Positions 1 through 7,233 of a DNA stretch of 24,607 bases are shown piece by piece. The position numbers and the translations under genes were made by a program. The notes beneath the pieces were generated by a model. The model was not told where the DNA came from, made no database searches, and saw only the letters and a program-made list of their open reading frames with translations. Numbering within the stretch: the stretch's first letter is position 1; the number at the start of each line of letters is the position of its first letter. Source of the stretch: JAJNBK01 sp035642715 (GTDB lineage: Archaea; Thermoproteota; Nitrososphaeria; Nitrososphaerales; Nitrososphaeraceae); the NCBI GenBank assembly GCA_035642715.1, contig DASQRW010000009.1, positions 1-24,607 on the forward strand, read 5' to 3'.

Positions 1-582
1 AATTTCATGAATTCCTTCACGCATAAACTCATTTGAATTTAATGATATTTGCTTTCCCTCTTCTGCAGGTGTTATGTATCTGTTTGGCTGTAATCCAATA
101 CTACCTGCTACTGTTTTGCTTAACGGCTTAACATTCTTTAACGTTAAATCATTTACAATTCTTTGAAATTCAGATTTTGACATAGTTGCCTTTACTATTC
201 GTTTATCAACATTACTATTATCGCTTATCGGTGTGTCTGATATTATGTTAATAATATTATATTTGTCTGTAAAGTCTGAAATCCCAGCTTGAGTTCCGCT
301 AAAGGTAACAGGTAGTAGTAGTACTGCTTGTTGTTGTTCTTCTTCTTTTTCTGAGTTAATTGCATTAAGCTGTAATTTTAAAATCTCTATCTCATTCTTT
401 GCTGCAAGATCTTGATACTTAACATTTGCTAAATCAAGCAATTCATAACACTTACCATCACCTATATTGACATTGACATGCTTTTCAGGATAAAAGTTGT
501 AAGCCAAGAGTCCACTTATCATACCTCCAATTATAACAACAACAATAGCAGGTATTGCGAATTTATAGTACTCTATCATCAT
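1..582 (-). CDS. Membrane-anchored hypothetical protein, C-terminus cut by window edge
   Basis: An open frame of 194 codons runs from an ATG at 580-582 to the left edge without a stop, so the C-terminus lies outside the window. Residues about 5-27 form one hydrophobic segment (start MMIEYYKFAIPAIVVVII), which looks like an N-terminal membrane anchor or uncleaved signal. A polar, probably helical stretch follows (LDLANVKYQDLAAKNEIEIL), then a Glu/Gln-rich linker and a mixed domain. A GGAG Shine-Dalgarno core lies about 8 nt before the first ATG; a second ATG follows directly. I do not recognise the family. The neighbour at 631-969 is on the same strand 48 bp upstream and could be co-transcribed. 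The anchor suggests an extracytoplasmic C-terminal domain, but orientation is not established. Confidence 0.7.
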   Translation of the reverse strand, partial: MMIEYYKFAIPAIVVVIIGGMISGLLAYNFYPEKHVNVNIGDGKCYELLDLANVKYQDLAAKNEIEILKLQLNAINSEKEEEQQQAVLLLPVTFSGTQAGISDFTDKYNIINIISDTPISDNSNVDKRIVKATMSKSEFQRIVNDLTLKNVKPLSKTVAGSIGLQPNRYITPAEEGKQISLNSNEFMREGIHEI

Positions 583-630
583 TATTTTTTCTCCATCTTG
601 TATTACTGTAAAGTAAATATGCTTCTCTAG

Positions 631-969
631 TTAGTTATAGTCAACATAATATCTATGACGTCTCTCTACTTCTTTGTTATTTCCAGCAAGTACCATCGAG
701 ATTTCTTGACGTAAACCATTTTTTGCGTATTCTATAAATCTATCTGACTCTTGGTTTTGGGGATAGTAAGATGATAATGTATTTTCTAGATTCTTCATGA
801 ATTCTACTACTTTATTACGATATTCTTCTTTGGAAGGCTTCTTATTGTTTGTCACTTTAAACCAGCTGGTTGTACACGGGGCAGCGAATGTCCTAGCAAG
901 TTCCTCAATTACACGGTCTATTTCAAAATAGTCCATTTTCATATTATATTGTAGGTAATAGTAACTCAT
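631..969 (-). CDS. Hypothetical protein, 112 aa
   Basis: An intact small soluble protein, mostly helical by composition, rich in Tyr, Asn and charged residues. It has a single Cys (FAAPCTTSWF) and no membrane segment. The tail RRHRYYVDYN is basic and aromatic. The first ATG gives MSYYYLQYNMKMDYF; in-frame Met10 and Met12 are alternative starts, and no clear ribosome binding site precedes any of them, so a leaderless transcript is possible. The start lies 31 bp from the operator-like palindrome at 1000-1014, so this gene may be controlled divergently with the broken regulator at 1108-1499. No family is recognised. Codon use resembles the surrounding genes. Confidence 0.6.
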   Translation of the reverse strand: MSYYYLQYNMKMDYFEIDRVIEELARTFAAPCTTSWFKVTNNKKPSKEEYRNKVVEFMKNLENTLSSYYPQNQESDRFIEYAKNGLRQEISMVLAGNNKEVERRHRYYVDYN

Positions 970-999
970 ATTCTGGGTGGAAACAAATTAAGCGCCAAA

Positions 1000-1014
1000 T
1001 TTCCGGATCGGAAA
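1000..1014. promoter_or_regulatory. Operator-like palindrome, site 1
   Basis: TTTCCGGATCGGAAA: perfect 6-bp arms TTTCCG/CGGAAA around a 3-bp centre. It sits 31 bp before the start of the minus-strand gene at 631-969, within the divergent intergenic region. It matches the second site at 1075-1089 in length, outer arms and spacing. Inferred to bind a dimeric winged-helix regulator, possibly the Lrp/AsnC-like product encoded next door. Confidence 0.5.
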
Positions 1015-1074
1015 AACTTATTCTTCATTTGTATTTAAAAATCATATAGCTAATAAAGCCAGGTATATTAACAT

Positions 1075-1089
1075 TTTCCGATTTGGAAA
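1075..1089. promoter_or_regulatory. Operator-like palindrome, site 2
   Basis: TTTCCGATTTGGAAA: arms TTTCC/GGAAA around a 5-bp centre; it shares TTTCCG at the left and GGAAA at the right with site 1 at 1000-1014. Centre-to-centre distance is 75 bp, about seven helical turns, which fits binding on one face of the DNA. It ends 18 bp before the ATG of the Lrp-like gene, a position suited to autorepression. Binding is inference. Confidence 0.5.
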
Positions 1090-1107
1090 TAAATAATAAT
1101 CTCGTTT

Positions 1108-1499
1108 ATGAATTATATTTCTATCTTGCTTGATGAGATTGATAAGCTTATTCTTTCTATCTAGGCAAGAATGCACGTATACCCTCGGCTGAAATTGCTA
1201 ATAACCTACAAGATATTGGATATGAAATAACAGAAAGAGCAATAAGATACAGACTTGGCAGATTAGAAAAAAACAATATAATACTTGGTTATTCGGCTAT
1301 TCTCAATCCTAGTCTCATTATTTCAGAAAAAGAAAACCGTACAATTACACTTAGGTTTAAATTCTCTAAAGATATTCAGGTTCTGATTGACCGACTAAAA
1401 AACTATGTTAAAGAGGCACCATTCTGTGTTTATTCTGCTAGGCTAATTGGTGGAGATTTGCATCAATCAACAGCAGGAATGGAAATAGATTTCCGCTAA
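1108..1499 (+). pseudogene. Lrp/AsnC-type transcriptional regulator, frameshifted
   Basis: The first frame reads MNYISILLDEIDKLILSI and then meets TAG at about 1162. Reading resumes at once in another frame with GKNARIPSAEIANNL, ERAIRYRLGRLEKNNIILGY and on to a TAA at 1497-1499. Restoring one base near 1160 gives the classic Lrp/AsnC N-terminus: LDxIDxxIL, an NARxPxxEIA helix-turn-helix and a RLxxLExxxII recognition/wing region. The segment after this (ITLRFKFSKDIQVLIDRLK) would begin the ligand-sensing part, but the product stops at about 130 aa, short of a full Lrp protein, so the C-terminus may be altered too. The two palindromes upstream suggest it was autoregulated. The break is in a non-homopolymer context (TATCTAGG). 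Confidence 0.65.
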
Positions 1500-1548
1500 C
1501 TGTTATAATATAATAATAATAGAAGTTAGTTTGTAGAAATCAAATCTA

Positions 1549-1757
1549 ATGAAGATTAAACCTCTCATAGGACCACATGGAAAGATGCCTATCCTGATCA
1601 GAGATGATGATACTAATTTTTTACCAGACCAGATAAGCTTGAAACAATCCATTCTAAGGCGTGGGATAAAGGTTTCAAAATAAGTCTATCTATTGTTCCC
1701 TTCCAAAAAGGGATGGAAGACATATGTGTACCTCCGGAAATATGGCACGTCAGTTAG
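1549..1757 (+). pseudogene. Polysaccharide deacetylase-like (DUF2334-type) N-terminal fragment
   Basis: An ATG opens MKIKPLIGPHGKMPILIRDDDTNF. One frame later the sequence continues as TRPDKLETIHSKAWDKGF and KISLSIVPFQKGMEDICVPP before a TAG at 1755-1757. The joined sequence has the hallmarks of the NodB/DUF2334 deacetylase fold: a first strand ending in an Asp-rich metal site (IRDDD) and a second strand with a VP motif after an alpha/beta unit. The frameshift lies in the T run at 1616-1622 (NFF). Only about 70 residues remain of a family usually over 200, so the catalytic C-terminal part is missing. The next unrelated fragment starts inside its end (1742), giving a mosaic. Family assignment is moderate; the pseudogene state is firm. 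Confidence 0.5.
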
Positions 1758-1931
1758 ATTATTTAAGAAGTAGTCTTACAAATAACCTAAATTTTATTAC
1801 AGCATTCAAACCAAAATTATTTATCTTCAATGGAAGTACGTGGTATGTACTATTAATCAAACATGATTTAGTGAAAGAATATCAGAAGGTTCCGGTTTAA
1901 GTCATTCAATATCTATTTCTTTGAAATTCAA
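1742..1931 (+). pseudogene. Unidentified gene remnant
   Basis: An open frame of 52 codons (ATG 1742, TAA 1898-1900) reads MARQLDYLRSSLTNNLNF, then KPKLFIFNGSTWYVLLIKHD and LVKEYQKVPV. After the stop the sequence continues in another frame as FKSFNIYFFEIQ to about 1931, so at least one frameshift is present near 1895. The pattern of a hydrophobic strand (LFIFNG), an aromatic WYVLL strand and a YFFE strand looks like the core of an alpha/beta enzyme, but I cannot name the family. It is squeezed between a deacetylase fragment and a CBS fragment with no spacer, so it is a piece of a larger gene rather than a native small ORF. Confidence 0.4.
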
Positions 1932-2099
1932 GCGTTGAAAAAACTGAAAAATGAAAATCTGAATGTCCTTCCAGTTGTTTCTGAAAATATGTATTATTAA
2001 GGAATAGTTGAACGTGATGACATAGTCTCTCAGATACTTGGTGAATTATCTAATGTCTCTCCACTATTTGAGGAATTATCTGAGTATTTGAGGAATTAA
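1932..2099 (+). pseudogene. CBS-domain protein, C-terminal fragment with internal stop
   Basis: The frame reads ALKKLKNENLNVLPVVSENM, then YY, an in-frame TAA at about 1997-1999, then GIVERDDIVSQILGELSNVS and a terminal LFEELSEYLRN before TAA at 2097-2099. The order xxLPVVxExxxYxGIVERDDIV is the second half of a CBS domain (LPVV strand, GIV strand, RxDIV helix). The stop replaces one codon inside an otherwise good match, so it is a substitution rather than a frameshift. The first half of the domain is absent; the upstream sequence belongs to another gene. CBS domains bind adenine nucleotides, but this remnant cannot fold as a complete domain. Confidence 0.6.
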
Positions 2100-2566
2100 T
2101 ACATATACACAATGAAGAATAGCAACATCAATTAAAATCCATAACTAGGTGTAGAATTGTGGATATATGGAAAGTTGAAGTTCTCTTAGTATGATCGGTA
2201 TCTTAAATTACATTGTGCTAATAATAATTGTACAAATTTTACCATTAGAATAGATAACGTTAATCTAATCTAATAACACCCTTGTTACACTTATCAATAC
2301 AACAAGAGTTTTATAGAATTAATTTGGTTTAAAGTATTGAATACTGTTGAAGCAAGATGGGACAAGCCACTGCACGTCAAATGGAATACCCTTATCCCCA
2401 CCAAAATGACCGACGTAGAAGGGGCGATACTTAAAAGTAGAAGATAGTCATAGTTTATCTAACGGAATTCAAATGATATATTCTCTCCTCTGAGAGGTCA
2501 CTATTGATTTAACTAATTGATTACTATACATAGACTGAATGCAGAAGAAAAAATAAGATAAAAATA
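2100..2566. other. 467-bp gap with a possible small ORF
   Basis: No convincing gene. On the plus strand a frame from TTG at 2337 to TAG at 2445-2447 encodes 36 aa (VEARWDKPLHVKWNTLIPTK in the middle) and is visibly more GC-rich than its flanks. The same frame is open upstream back to about 2280 without a start, so it may be the tail of an imported gene. The rest is AT-rich with no clear promoter or hairpin except a short CCTCTGAGAGG palindrome near 2497. It is the convergent boundary with the methyltransferase gene, which ends at 2567. Confidence 0.3.
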
Positions 2567-3721
2567 CTAGGGTTTTGCCTCATACACTATATTAAATGCT
2601 GTCTGAGTAGCACGTCTGAACTGTTTAAACCCTACTGCTTTTACTAATTCAGAGATACGATGCTCACCTGCTTGTGCTCCCAATGCAGGTCCATTATGAG
2701 CTAATGATGCAGGTACGCAGACTAAACTAGATGCAGCATAATACATACGTCCAATCGGATTTAGATTATCTTCCACTTTATCATTTGCAAATGGTTCTAC
2801 AATCATCCATGTACCGTCTGAATTAAGTGTCTGCAAGACATGAGAAGCAGCGCCACTAGGATCGCCCATATCATGTAAGCAATCAAAGAATGCTACTAAA
2901 TCATATCCTTCACCCTCCTTAGAAGGAAAATCAGTAGATGATGCTACTTCAAATGTTATTCTATCTTCAGATAAGCCTTCTTCTTTTGCTCTTTTACGTG
3001 CTATCTCAATAGATGGTTTATGGTAATCAAATCCTATGAATTTAGAATTAGGATATGCCTTGGCCATGATTATAGTTGAGATACCATAACCACATCCAAC
3101 ATCAGCAACTTTAGCACTACCACTACCATCACGCTTTAATTTCTCTTCAACCCTCCCTCCATCAAGTGAAGGAATCCATGAGCTTACAATATTAGCAATA
3201 TAATTTGGTTTGAAGAATCTTTCAGTGCCTTCGTACAAGTTAGGATCATGATCACCCCAATCAACTCCTTTTCCTGTACGGAAGGCCTCAGTAATTTTTG
3301 GCTCATCTCTAAAAAATGCCATTGCACCTTGAAAACCACCAAGTGCAAATACAGGACTATTTTCATTAGCCAAAGCCATCGCTTGCTCTCGGGGAAGTGT
3401 GTATTTTGTTGTATTTGGATCATAGCTTACATATCCTCCAGCAGCTTGATTTGCTAGCCATTCCCTTACATAGCGTTCAGTAGTGCCAGTACGGCTAGCT
3501 AGTTCTGCAGGTGTAACTGGTTTAGAATCTGCCATGGCCTTGTATAATCCAAGTTTGTCTCCAATTATTACTAAAACAGTGCTCTCAGTTGCACCAAGAT
3601 CATTTACTACTTTTCCCATAAAGTCTTTGAGCTTTGCTTCGTCTGTACTGTAGTTCTTGTTATTAGTGGCGCTACTAGTACTACTATTATCATCATCATT
3701 AGTTATTTTTTTTGAGTTCAT
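2567..3721 (-). CDS. Winged-helix plus class I SAM-dependent methyltransferase (Rv2258c-like)
   Basis: Intact protein of 384 aa. After a Ser/Asn/Asp-rich flexible leader (residues 1-30), residues about 36-115 form a winged-helix dimerisation domain (KLGLYKAMADSKPVTPAELA, TGTTERYVREWLANQAAGGY). Residues about 200-384 form a Rossmann methyltransferase: motif I VADVGCGYGIS (205-215), the acidic end of strand 2 FIGFDYH (228-234), motif IV DLVAFFDCLHDMGDP (274-288) and post-motif MIVEPF (306-311). This layout matches the small-molecule O-/C-methyltransferases typified by Rv2258c. The substrate cannot be read from sequence. The family is mainly bacterial, so old transfer into the archaeon is plausible, though base composition is like the neighbours. 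No partner gene is adjacent, and it appears to be transcribed alone from the 3722-3930 gap. Confidence 0.85.
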   Translation of the reverse strand: MNSKKITNDDDNSSTSSATNNKNYSTDEAKLKDFMGKVVNDLGATESTVLVIIGDKLGLYKAMADSKPVTPAELASRTGTTERYVREWLANQAAGGYVSYDPNTTKYTLPREQAMALANENSPVFALGGFQGAMAFFRDEPKITEAFRTGKGVDWGDHDPNLYEGTERFFKPNYIANIVSSWIPSLDGGRVEEKLKRDGSGSAKVADVGCGYGISTIIMAKAYPNSKFIGFDYHKPSIEIARKRAKEEGLSEDRITFEVASSTDFPSKEGEGYDLVAFFDCLHDMGDPSGAASHVLQTLNSDGTWMIVEPFANDKVEDNLNPIGRMYYAASSLVCVPASLAHNGPALGAQAGEHRISELVKAVGFKQFRRATQTAFNIVYEAKP

Positions 3722-3930
3722 AATCCCAATTAATAAATAGAGAACTATAAATAATTATTTTGAGCTCACTACCATCTCATTATAGGTTATTATTTCGCAA
3801 AAAACTAATAATATATAACATTCCCAATGGAGTAAAGTGAAGGTCTGAGTATTATTATGCTTTATGTGAAGAAAATAGATTTAATACATATCAAGTTATT
3901 ACACATTATTGTTATTGCTTATTTCTTATT

Positions 3931-4479
3931 TCAGTTGTTAGTCCCACTAACCTTTCCTTTCTTTCTTTCTTTCTTTCTTCTTTGAGTGGATTGTTGAGGT
4001 TGTTGTTTTTTCTGACGATCTATTTCTCTCTGTAATTGAATTACCACTGAATATAGCTGTTTTATTGTAGTTGATTGTCTATCTATTTTATTAAAAGACT
4101 TTTGTAATGGTTGAAGCACCTTTTCTATCTTAACCAGTTGGTTTGATTGTTTTTCAAGTTGTCTTGATATGCCTGTCAAATTAGCATTGTCAGATTCTTT
4201 CTTCTTCTTTGTAAGAACTTTTGCCTTAGAAGGTTTCTTTGTCTTTTTTTCTTTGGTTGTGGATTGATATTGCTTGTCTGTAATGGGTACTTCTTCTTCT
4301 TGTGGCTTAGTGAGTAGGCTTGCTTCTCCTCCACCAGCTATATCTTCTGCTTTTGCTTGTACTCTTTCTTGTAATGCCTCTTTTTCCTGCTGCTCTTCTG
4401 AAGATGATGATGATGCTTTATCTTCTTCCTGCCCAGTTTCCGTACTTAGTCTCCACTTCATTTCTTCGTTTTCTGACAT
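3931..4479 (-). CDS. Coiled-coil, low-complexity hypothetical protein
   Basis: Intact 182-aa protein. Residues 1-100 are highly charged and disordered (runs of Ser and Glu, then KEKKTKKPSKAKVLTKKKK). Residues about 105-165 form a long amphipathic helix (LEKQSNQLVKIEKVLQPLQK, then YSVVIQLQREIDRQKKQ), predicted as a coiled coil. The tail is very basic (RRKKERKKGK) and is encoded by the TTTC repeat at 3957-3979. No catalytic motif, signal peptide or membrane helix is seen. A basic tail with a coiled coil suggests an oligomer that binds nucleic acid or another acidic partner, but this is inference. Compositionally biased ORFs on the opposite strand here are shadows. Confidence 0.6.
   Translation of the reverse strand: MSENEEMKWRLSTETGQEEDKASSSSSEEQQEKEALQERVQAKAEDIAGGGEASLLTKPQEEEVPITDKQYQSTTKEKKTKKPSKAKVLTKKKKESDNANLTGISRQLEKQSNQLVKIEKVLQPLQKSFNKIDRQSTTIKQLYSVVIQLQREIDRQKKQQPQQSTQRRKKERKKGKVSGTNN
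3957..3979. repeat. (CTTT)n microsatellite inside the coiled-coil gene
   Basis: About five and a half perfect CTTT units. On the coding (minus) strand this is AAAG repeated, encoding the KKERKK part of the basic tail of the 182-aa protein. A 4-bp unit is not a multiple of three, so a slip of one unit would change the reading frame for the last residues. Confidence 0.85.
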
Positions 4480-4560
4480 GTACTATAATAAAAAATGTTC
4501 AAGGTATTAAATTACTTACTATTCTAATATAGTGCATCTATGATTTTTTATATATCCTCA

Positions 4561-4659
4561 CTATAAGAAAGAACCCGTATAATTAGCTGGTTCGGTGGGA
4601 TTAGGTCCCGGCATGTATAAAGGTTCTGTTACTTCATTATCTAGTTTTTCTTCATCAAT
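4561..4659 (-). pseudogene. Possible C-terminal gene remnant
   Basis: A frame of 32 codons ends at TAG (4561-4563) and reads IDEEKLDNEVTEPLYMPGPN then PTEPANYTGSFL. It has coding-like composition, but a TAG lies directly before the first codon and no start codon is present. It looks like the tail of a disrupted gene rather than a functional one. Nothing in it identifies a family. Confidence 0.25.
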
Positions 4660-4692
4660 CTAAAAAACAACGAGAAGACATGAGACAATAAG

Positions 4693-4811
4693 ATGACCAT
4701 CTTATGGCGCAAATGTGCTCATACACTTTATACTCATCTTGAGCCAGCATCCGAAGAAATTGGTAGCTGTGTGATTGTATAGGATGTGAATCAAAAGACT
4801 GGGAAGTATAG
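4693..4811 (+). pseudogene. Possible short Cys-containing ORF, frameshifted
   Basis: ATG at 4693 opens MTILWRKCAHTLYTHLEPAS and continues EEIGSCVIV to a TAG near 4780. Shifting frame there gives GCESKDWEV and a stop at 4809-4811. The spaced cysteines hint at a metal-binding mini-protein, but the match to any family is weak and the whole could be chance. Confidence 0.2.
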
Positions 4812-5030
4812 TCAGTATTTAATTTCTTTCTTCTGACTGTTGTTTGTACAACTTGACACTCTTCCTAACCGTTGCCGTTTGATTCTATCCTCTACTTGCT
4901 ACTGCCAAAAAAACACTATATTATACTTCTGTCCAATAGTTTAGACTATTCTAATATTTTGCTCCTATGCATTCTACCAAAATATTGTATCTCCTCAAAT
5001 ATTTATTTCCCAACACTAAACAAAACACGA

Positions 5031-5135
5031 TTATGCTGTCCCAACATGTTGCTCATTAGCATGCCGCTGAAGCTCTTGTTGGGAGCTAAATACCATCCCA
5101 CATTCTTCGCATTTGAATTGGTTTTGGGATGACAA
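5031..5135 (-). CDS. 34-aa C2H2 zinc-finger protein
   Basis: From a TTG start at 5133-5135 to TAA at 5031-5033 the frame encodes a single classical finger: FKCEECGMVFSSQQELQRHA then NEQHVGTA. The ligand spacing is C-x2-C-x12-H-x4-H with the usual Phe and Leu core residues. An in-frame stop lies 9 nt upstream of the TTG, so the protein cannot be much longer. A GAGAGA purine stretch about 10 nt upstream may serve as ribosome site. One finger alone rarely gives strong DNA specificity; a role as a small regulator or protein-protein adapter is inference. A second protein of this kind lies at 18383-18511. It is too small for standard ORF calling. Confidence 0.65.
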   Translation of the reverse strand: MSSQNQFKCEECGMVFSSQQELQRHANEQHVGTA

Positions 5136-5270
5136 TGCAATTTATCTCTCGCATACACACAATTTATAATTACCGCAAATTAGTTGGCTCTATTAACTTA
5201 ATGGTTTCAAAATTCAAGGATTTCATTATTTATTTTATCAATGGCAGATCATCTGATTACCTACACTTAT

Positions 5271-5708
5271 TTAAAGTCCTAATGTTTCAAGATATGATCC
5301 TATTTCTTTAAATGAAGCTCGATGATAGTCATTCATATGTTCAAGGACACGATAAAGATGATACCCATTATCAAGCAGATTACACCTGTTGCATTTAATT
5401 CTGTAATATGGATCAATTCCTAAATTTCTATATGCCCTCAAAATGTCTTCATCATCAGATACATATCCATATATAGATAAGGTCGATGATTGATCTACAA
5501 TTCCAGACTTTGACATCAGCAAGCCATTAACACATACCTTAAGCACAGATTCTGTTGTTGATGTGATTTGATGATGATCTTCATCTAGATCTGTAATTTG
5601 AGAAACTTTCATTAAATATCCAAAACACTGTCCTTCTGTGGCATTTTTCAGTATATATGAAAGCTTTACTTTCAGTTTCTGTTTCTGTTCTTGAGTCTGC
5701 ACAAGCAT
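5271..5708 (-). CDS. Hypothetical protein with C-terminal C2H2-like zinc finger, 145 aa
   Basis: Intact ORF. Residues 1-100 are a mixed alpha/beta region with no recognised motif (KLKVKLSYILKNATEGQCFG, VLKVCVNGLLMSKSGIV). This region resembles a small beta-rich domain, possibly a nucleic-acid or ligand binding fold, which is a guess. Residues 106-129 hold C106, C109, H124 and H129 (IKCNRCN ... LEHMNDYHRASF), a C-x2-C-x14-H-x4-H finger slightly longer than classical C2H2. A C-terminal helix follows. It lies beside the 34-aa C2H2 gene on the same strand 135 bp upstream of it, so this locus carries two zinc-finger products. Confidence 0.6.
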   Translation of the reverse strand: MLVQTQEQKQKLKVKLSYILKNATEGQCFGYLMKVSQITDLDEDHHQITSTTESVLKVCVNGLLMSKSGIVDQSSTLSIYGYVSDDEDILRAYRNLGIDPYYRIKCNRCNLLDNGYHLYRVLEHMNDYHRASFKEIGSYLETLGL

Positions 5709-6057
5709 CCTTCTTTTCTATGTTACATTAGTTTATAAAGAAATTGATTGTGAAATTTCTGACATGTCTTATGCCATATCTACAAGATCAAAGTCATCTT
5801 ATAATTCTGTATCAGATGTGCTCATGTTCATGCGAACTATCACTACTCCTACCGACCCATGGTGTAGCCGTCTTAGACAAATGTATAACACTTGATCAGC
5901 ATCTATGTACAAATACAAAAAGAAGAGGAAACTAAAAAATTATTATCGAGTGAAAAAATTAGAGAACTAGTATCTTTATGTAACTAAATCTAAAAACGTC
6001 GAAAGGTTAAATTAAATTAATTAATTGGTAGTCTGAGTAACATCCAGAGAGATTAAA
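5709..6057. other. 349-bp divergent intergenic region
   Basis: This separates the minus-strand zinc-finger gene from the plus-strand glycosyltransferase. A 63-codon plus-strand frame at 5744-5935 lacks coding character. On the minus strand an interrupted frame near 5790-5900 (ADQVLYICLRRLHHGSVGVV) has two stops and may be a trace of an old gene. The last 60 bp are very AT-rich (TTAAATTAAATTAATTAATT near 6006) and probably hold the glycosyltransferase promoter. Confidence 0.35.
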
Positions 6058-7059
6058 ATGATAAGAACAAGCAATAGAAAAGAGTTTTCAAGTGCATTTA
6101 TTATTCCCCATTATGCAGGTGGATATGAACAAGAACAAGGTAGAAAAAAGCTATTAATTGCTGAGACAATCAAAGGATTATTTTCACAAACTGATGAAGA
6201 TTGGTGTGCAATTGTTGTAGTTGATATGACTCCTAATAAAGAAACCCTTGATTATTTAATTCATTTAAAGCAAAAATACTACCCAAAAATTGATGTCATT
6301 TTTCTAGAACGAAATGTGGGTGCTGGAGTAAGCAGAAATTTAGGAGTCCTCAAGGCATTAGAACGTGGTAATTCTATAATACTTTTCAATGACTCAGATG
6401 ATATATCTCATCCAAAAAGGCTAGAAGTCGTTAAAAAAATATTATTAGAGAATCCTCATATTGATGTAGTTTATTCTACGTTTGAAGTAATCGATGAAAA
6501 TAATAGATTAATACCTACCGAAAAAATTTCTTCACCGATTTTAGAAATCTTAGAATCTCATTTGCAAAATCCATTAGAAGGCAACGGTATTTGGATAAAA
6601 ATGGGAACAGAAACAGGGATTACTAATATAACATCTTCTACAGCAGTACGTATAAAATTTGCATATCAATGTCCCTTCCCTAATGAAAAAGCATCAGAAG
6701 ATTTTCATTCTTGGATGAGAATGTCAGCTTTTGGAGCCAACTTTAAGTATACTTCCTTAATTCCTACTAAATACAGAATACCAAGTTTTATAAAATATCA
6801 AGCTTCAAGGACAAGGATAGGGGTAAGTAATTTTAATCAAATAAAAGCAAGAGTAGATAGCGATGGTTTTTCTAAAGCTACTGAAATCGCGCTGGCAAGA
6901 AATATCATAAAGCCTGAGGAAATACCAATGCTCAAAGCAAAATTCTATAAAAGATTGGCTAAATCTATGAGACGAGAAATGGAAAATGAACTAGCTGATG
7001 AGCTCTTAAATAAAGCCGCGCAACTGGAATACGAAAGCTTTGTTTACCTTAACAAATAG
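6058..7059 (+). CDS. Family 2 glycosyltransferase (GT-A fold)
   Basis: Intact 333-aa protein. It has the GT2 order: first strand SAFIIPHYAGG (11-22), ETIKGLFSQTDEDWCAIVVVD (36-56), then RNVGAGVSRNLGVLKA (85-100) and the metal/nucleotide-sugar motif ILFNDSDD (108-115), the DxD equivalent. An acceptor-side acidic motif follows near NEKASEDFHSW. No membrane helix is seen, so it is probably a cytoplasmic or peripheral enzyme that transfers a sugar from a nucleotide donor to a surface glycan or lipid; donor and acceptor cannot be told. The start is supported by GAGAG about 6 nt upstream. The C-terminal 80 residues are helical. It stands alone, not in a polysaccharide cluster. Confidence 0.85.
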   Translation: MIRTSNRKEFSSAFIIPHYAGGYEQEQGRKKLLIAETIKGLFSQTDEDWCAIVVVDMTPNKETLDYLIHLKQKYYPKIDVIFLERNVGAGVSRNLGVLKALERGNSIILFNDSDDISHPKRLEVVKKILLENPHIDVVYSTFEVIDENNRLIPTEKISSPILEILESHLQNPLEGNGIWIKMGTETGITNITSSTAVRIKFAYQCPFPNEKASEDFHSWMRMSAFGANFKYTSLIPTKYRIPSFIKYQASRTRIGVSNFNQIKARVDSDGFSKATEIALARNIIKPEEIPMLKAKFYKRLAKSMRREMENELADELLNKAAQLEYESFVYLNK

Positions 7060-7073
7060 CTTATGTTGCAACT

Positions 7074-7193
7074 ATGACTAGGCAATCATGGAGAAGATAC
7101 AAACAATCTTCTGTTGACTCACAGACGACAGACAAAGATGGAAACTCAATGTTAAAGGATAAAAAAGTAATAGAAATTTTAGGAAGAAATTAG
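7074..7193 (+). CDS. Possible 39-aa hypothetical protein
   Basis: ATG at 7074 to TAG at 7191-7193, just after the glycosyltransferase. It reads MTRQSWRRYKQSSVDSQTTD then KDGNSMLKDKKVIEILGRN, a hydrophilic basic peptide. There is no clear ribosome site. It could be a real small gene in the glycosyltransferase transcript or random. Confidence 0.3.
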   Translation: MTRQSWRRYKQSSVDSQTTDKDGNSMLKDKKVIEILGRN

Positions 7194-7233
7194 ATGACTA
7201 TTTAAGATACTCGAATAAGAAATCAAATGCAGT

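Noticed and set aside
3184..3457. ORFs on both strands inside the methyltransferase gene
   Set aside because: They overlap a clear SAM-methyltransferase reading frame and have no motif or start signal of their own.
3957..3979. Repeat array as a CRISPR
   Set aside because: A 4-bp microsatellite without spacers; no array of direct repeats with unique spacers was seen in the window.
4274..4532. Plus-strand ORFs rich in Ser, Leu and Cys
   Set aside because: They are the antisense of the low-complexity Glu/Ser/Lys-coding part of the coiled-coil gene; the composition is a by-product.
4589..4612. GGTTCGGTGGGATTAGGTCCCGG as part of a tRNA
   Set aside because: No acceptor stem, anticodon arm or TTCRANYC loop can be built around it; the bases read as a codon stretch on the minus strand.
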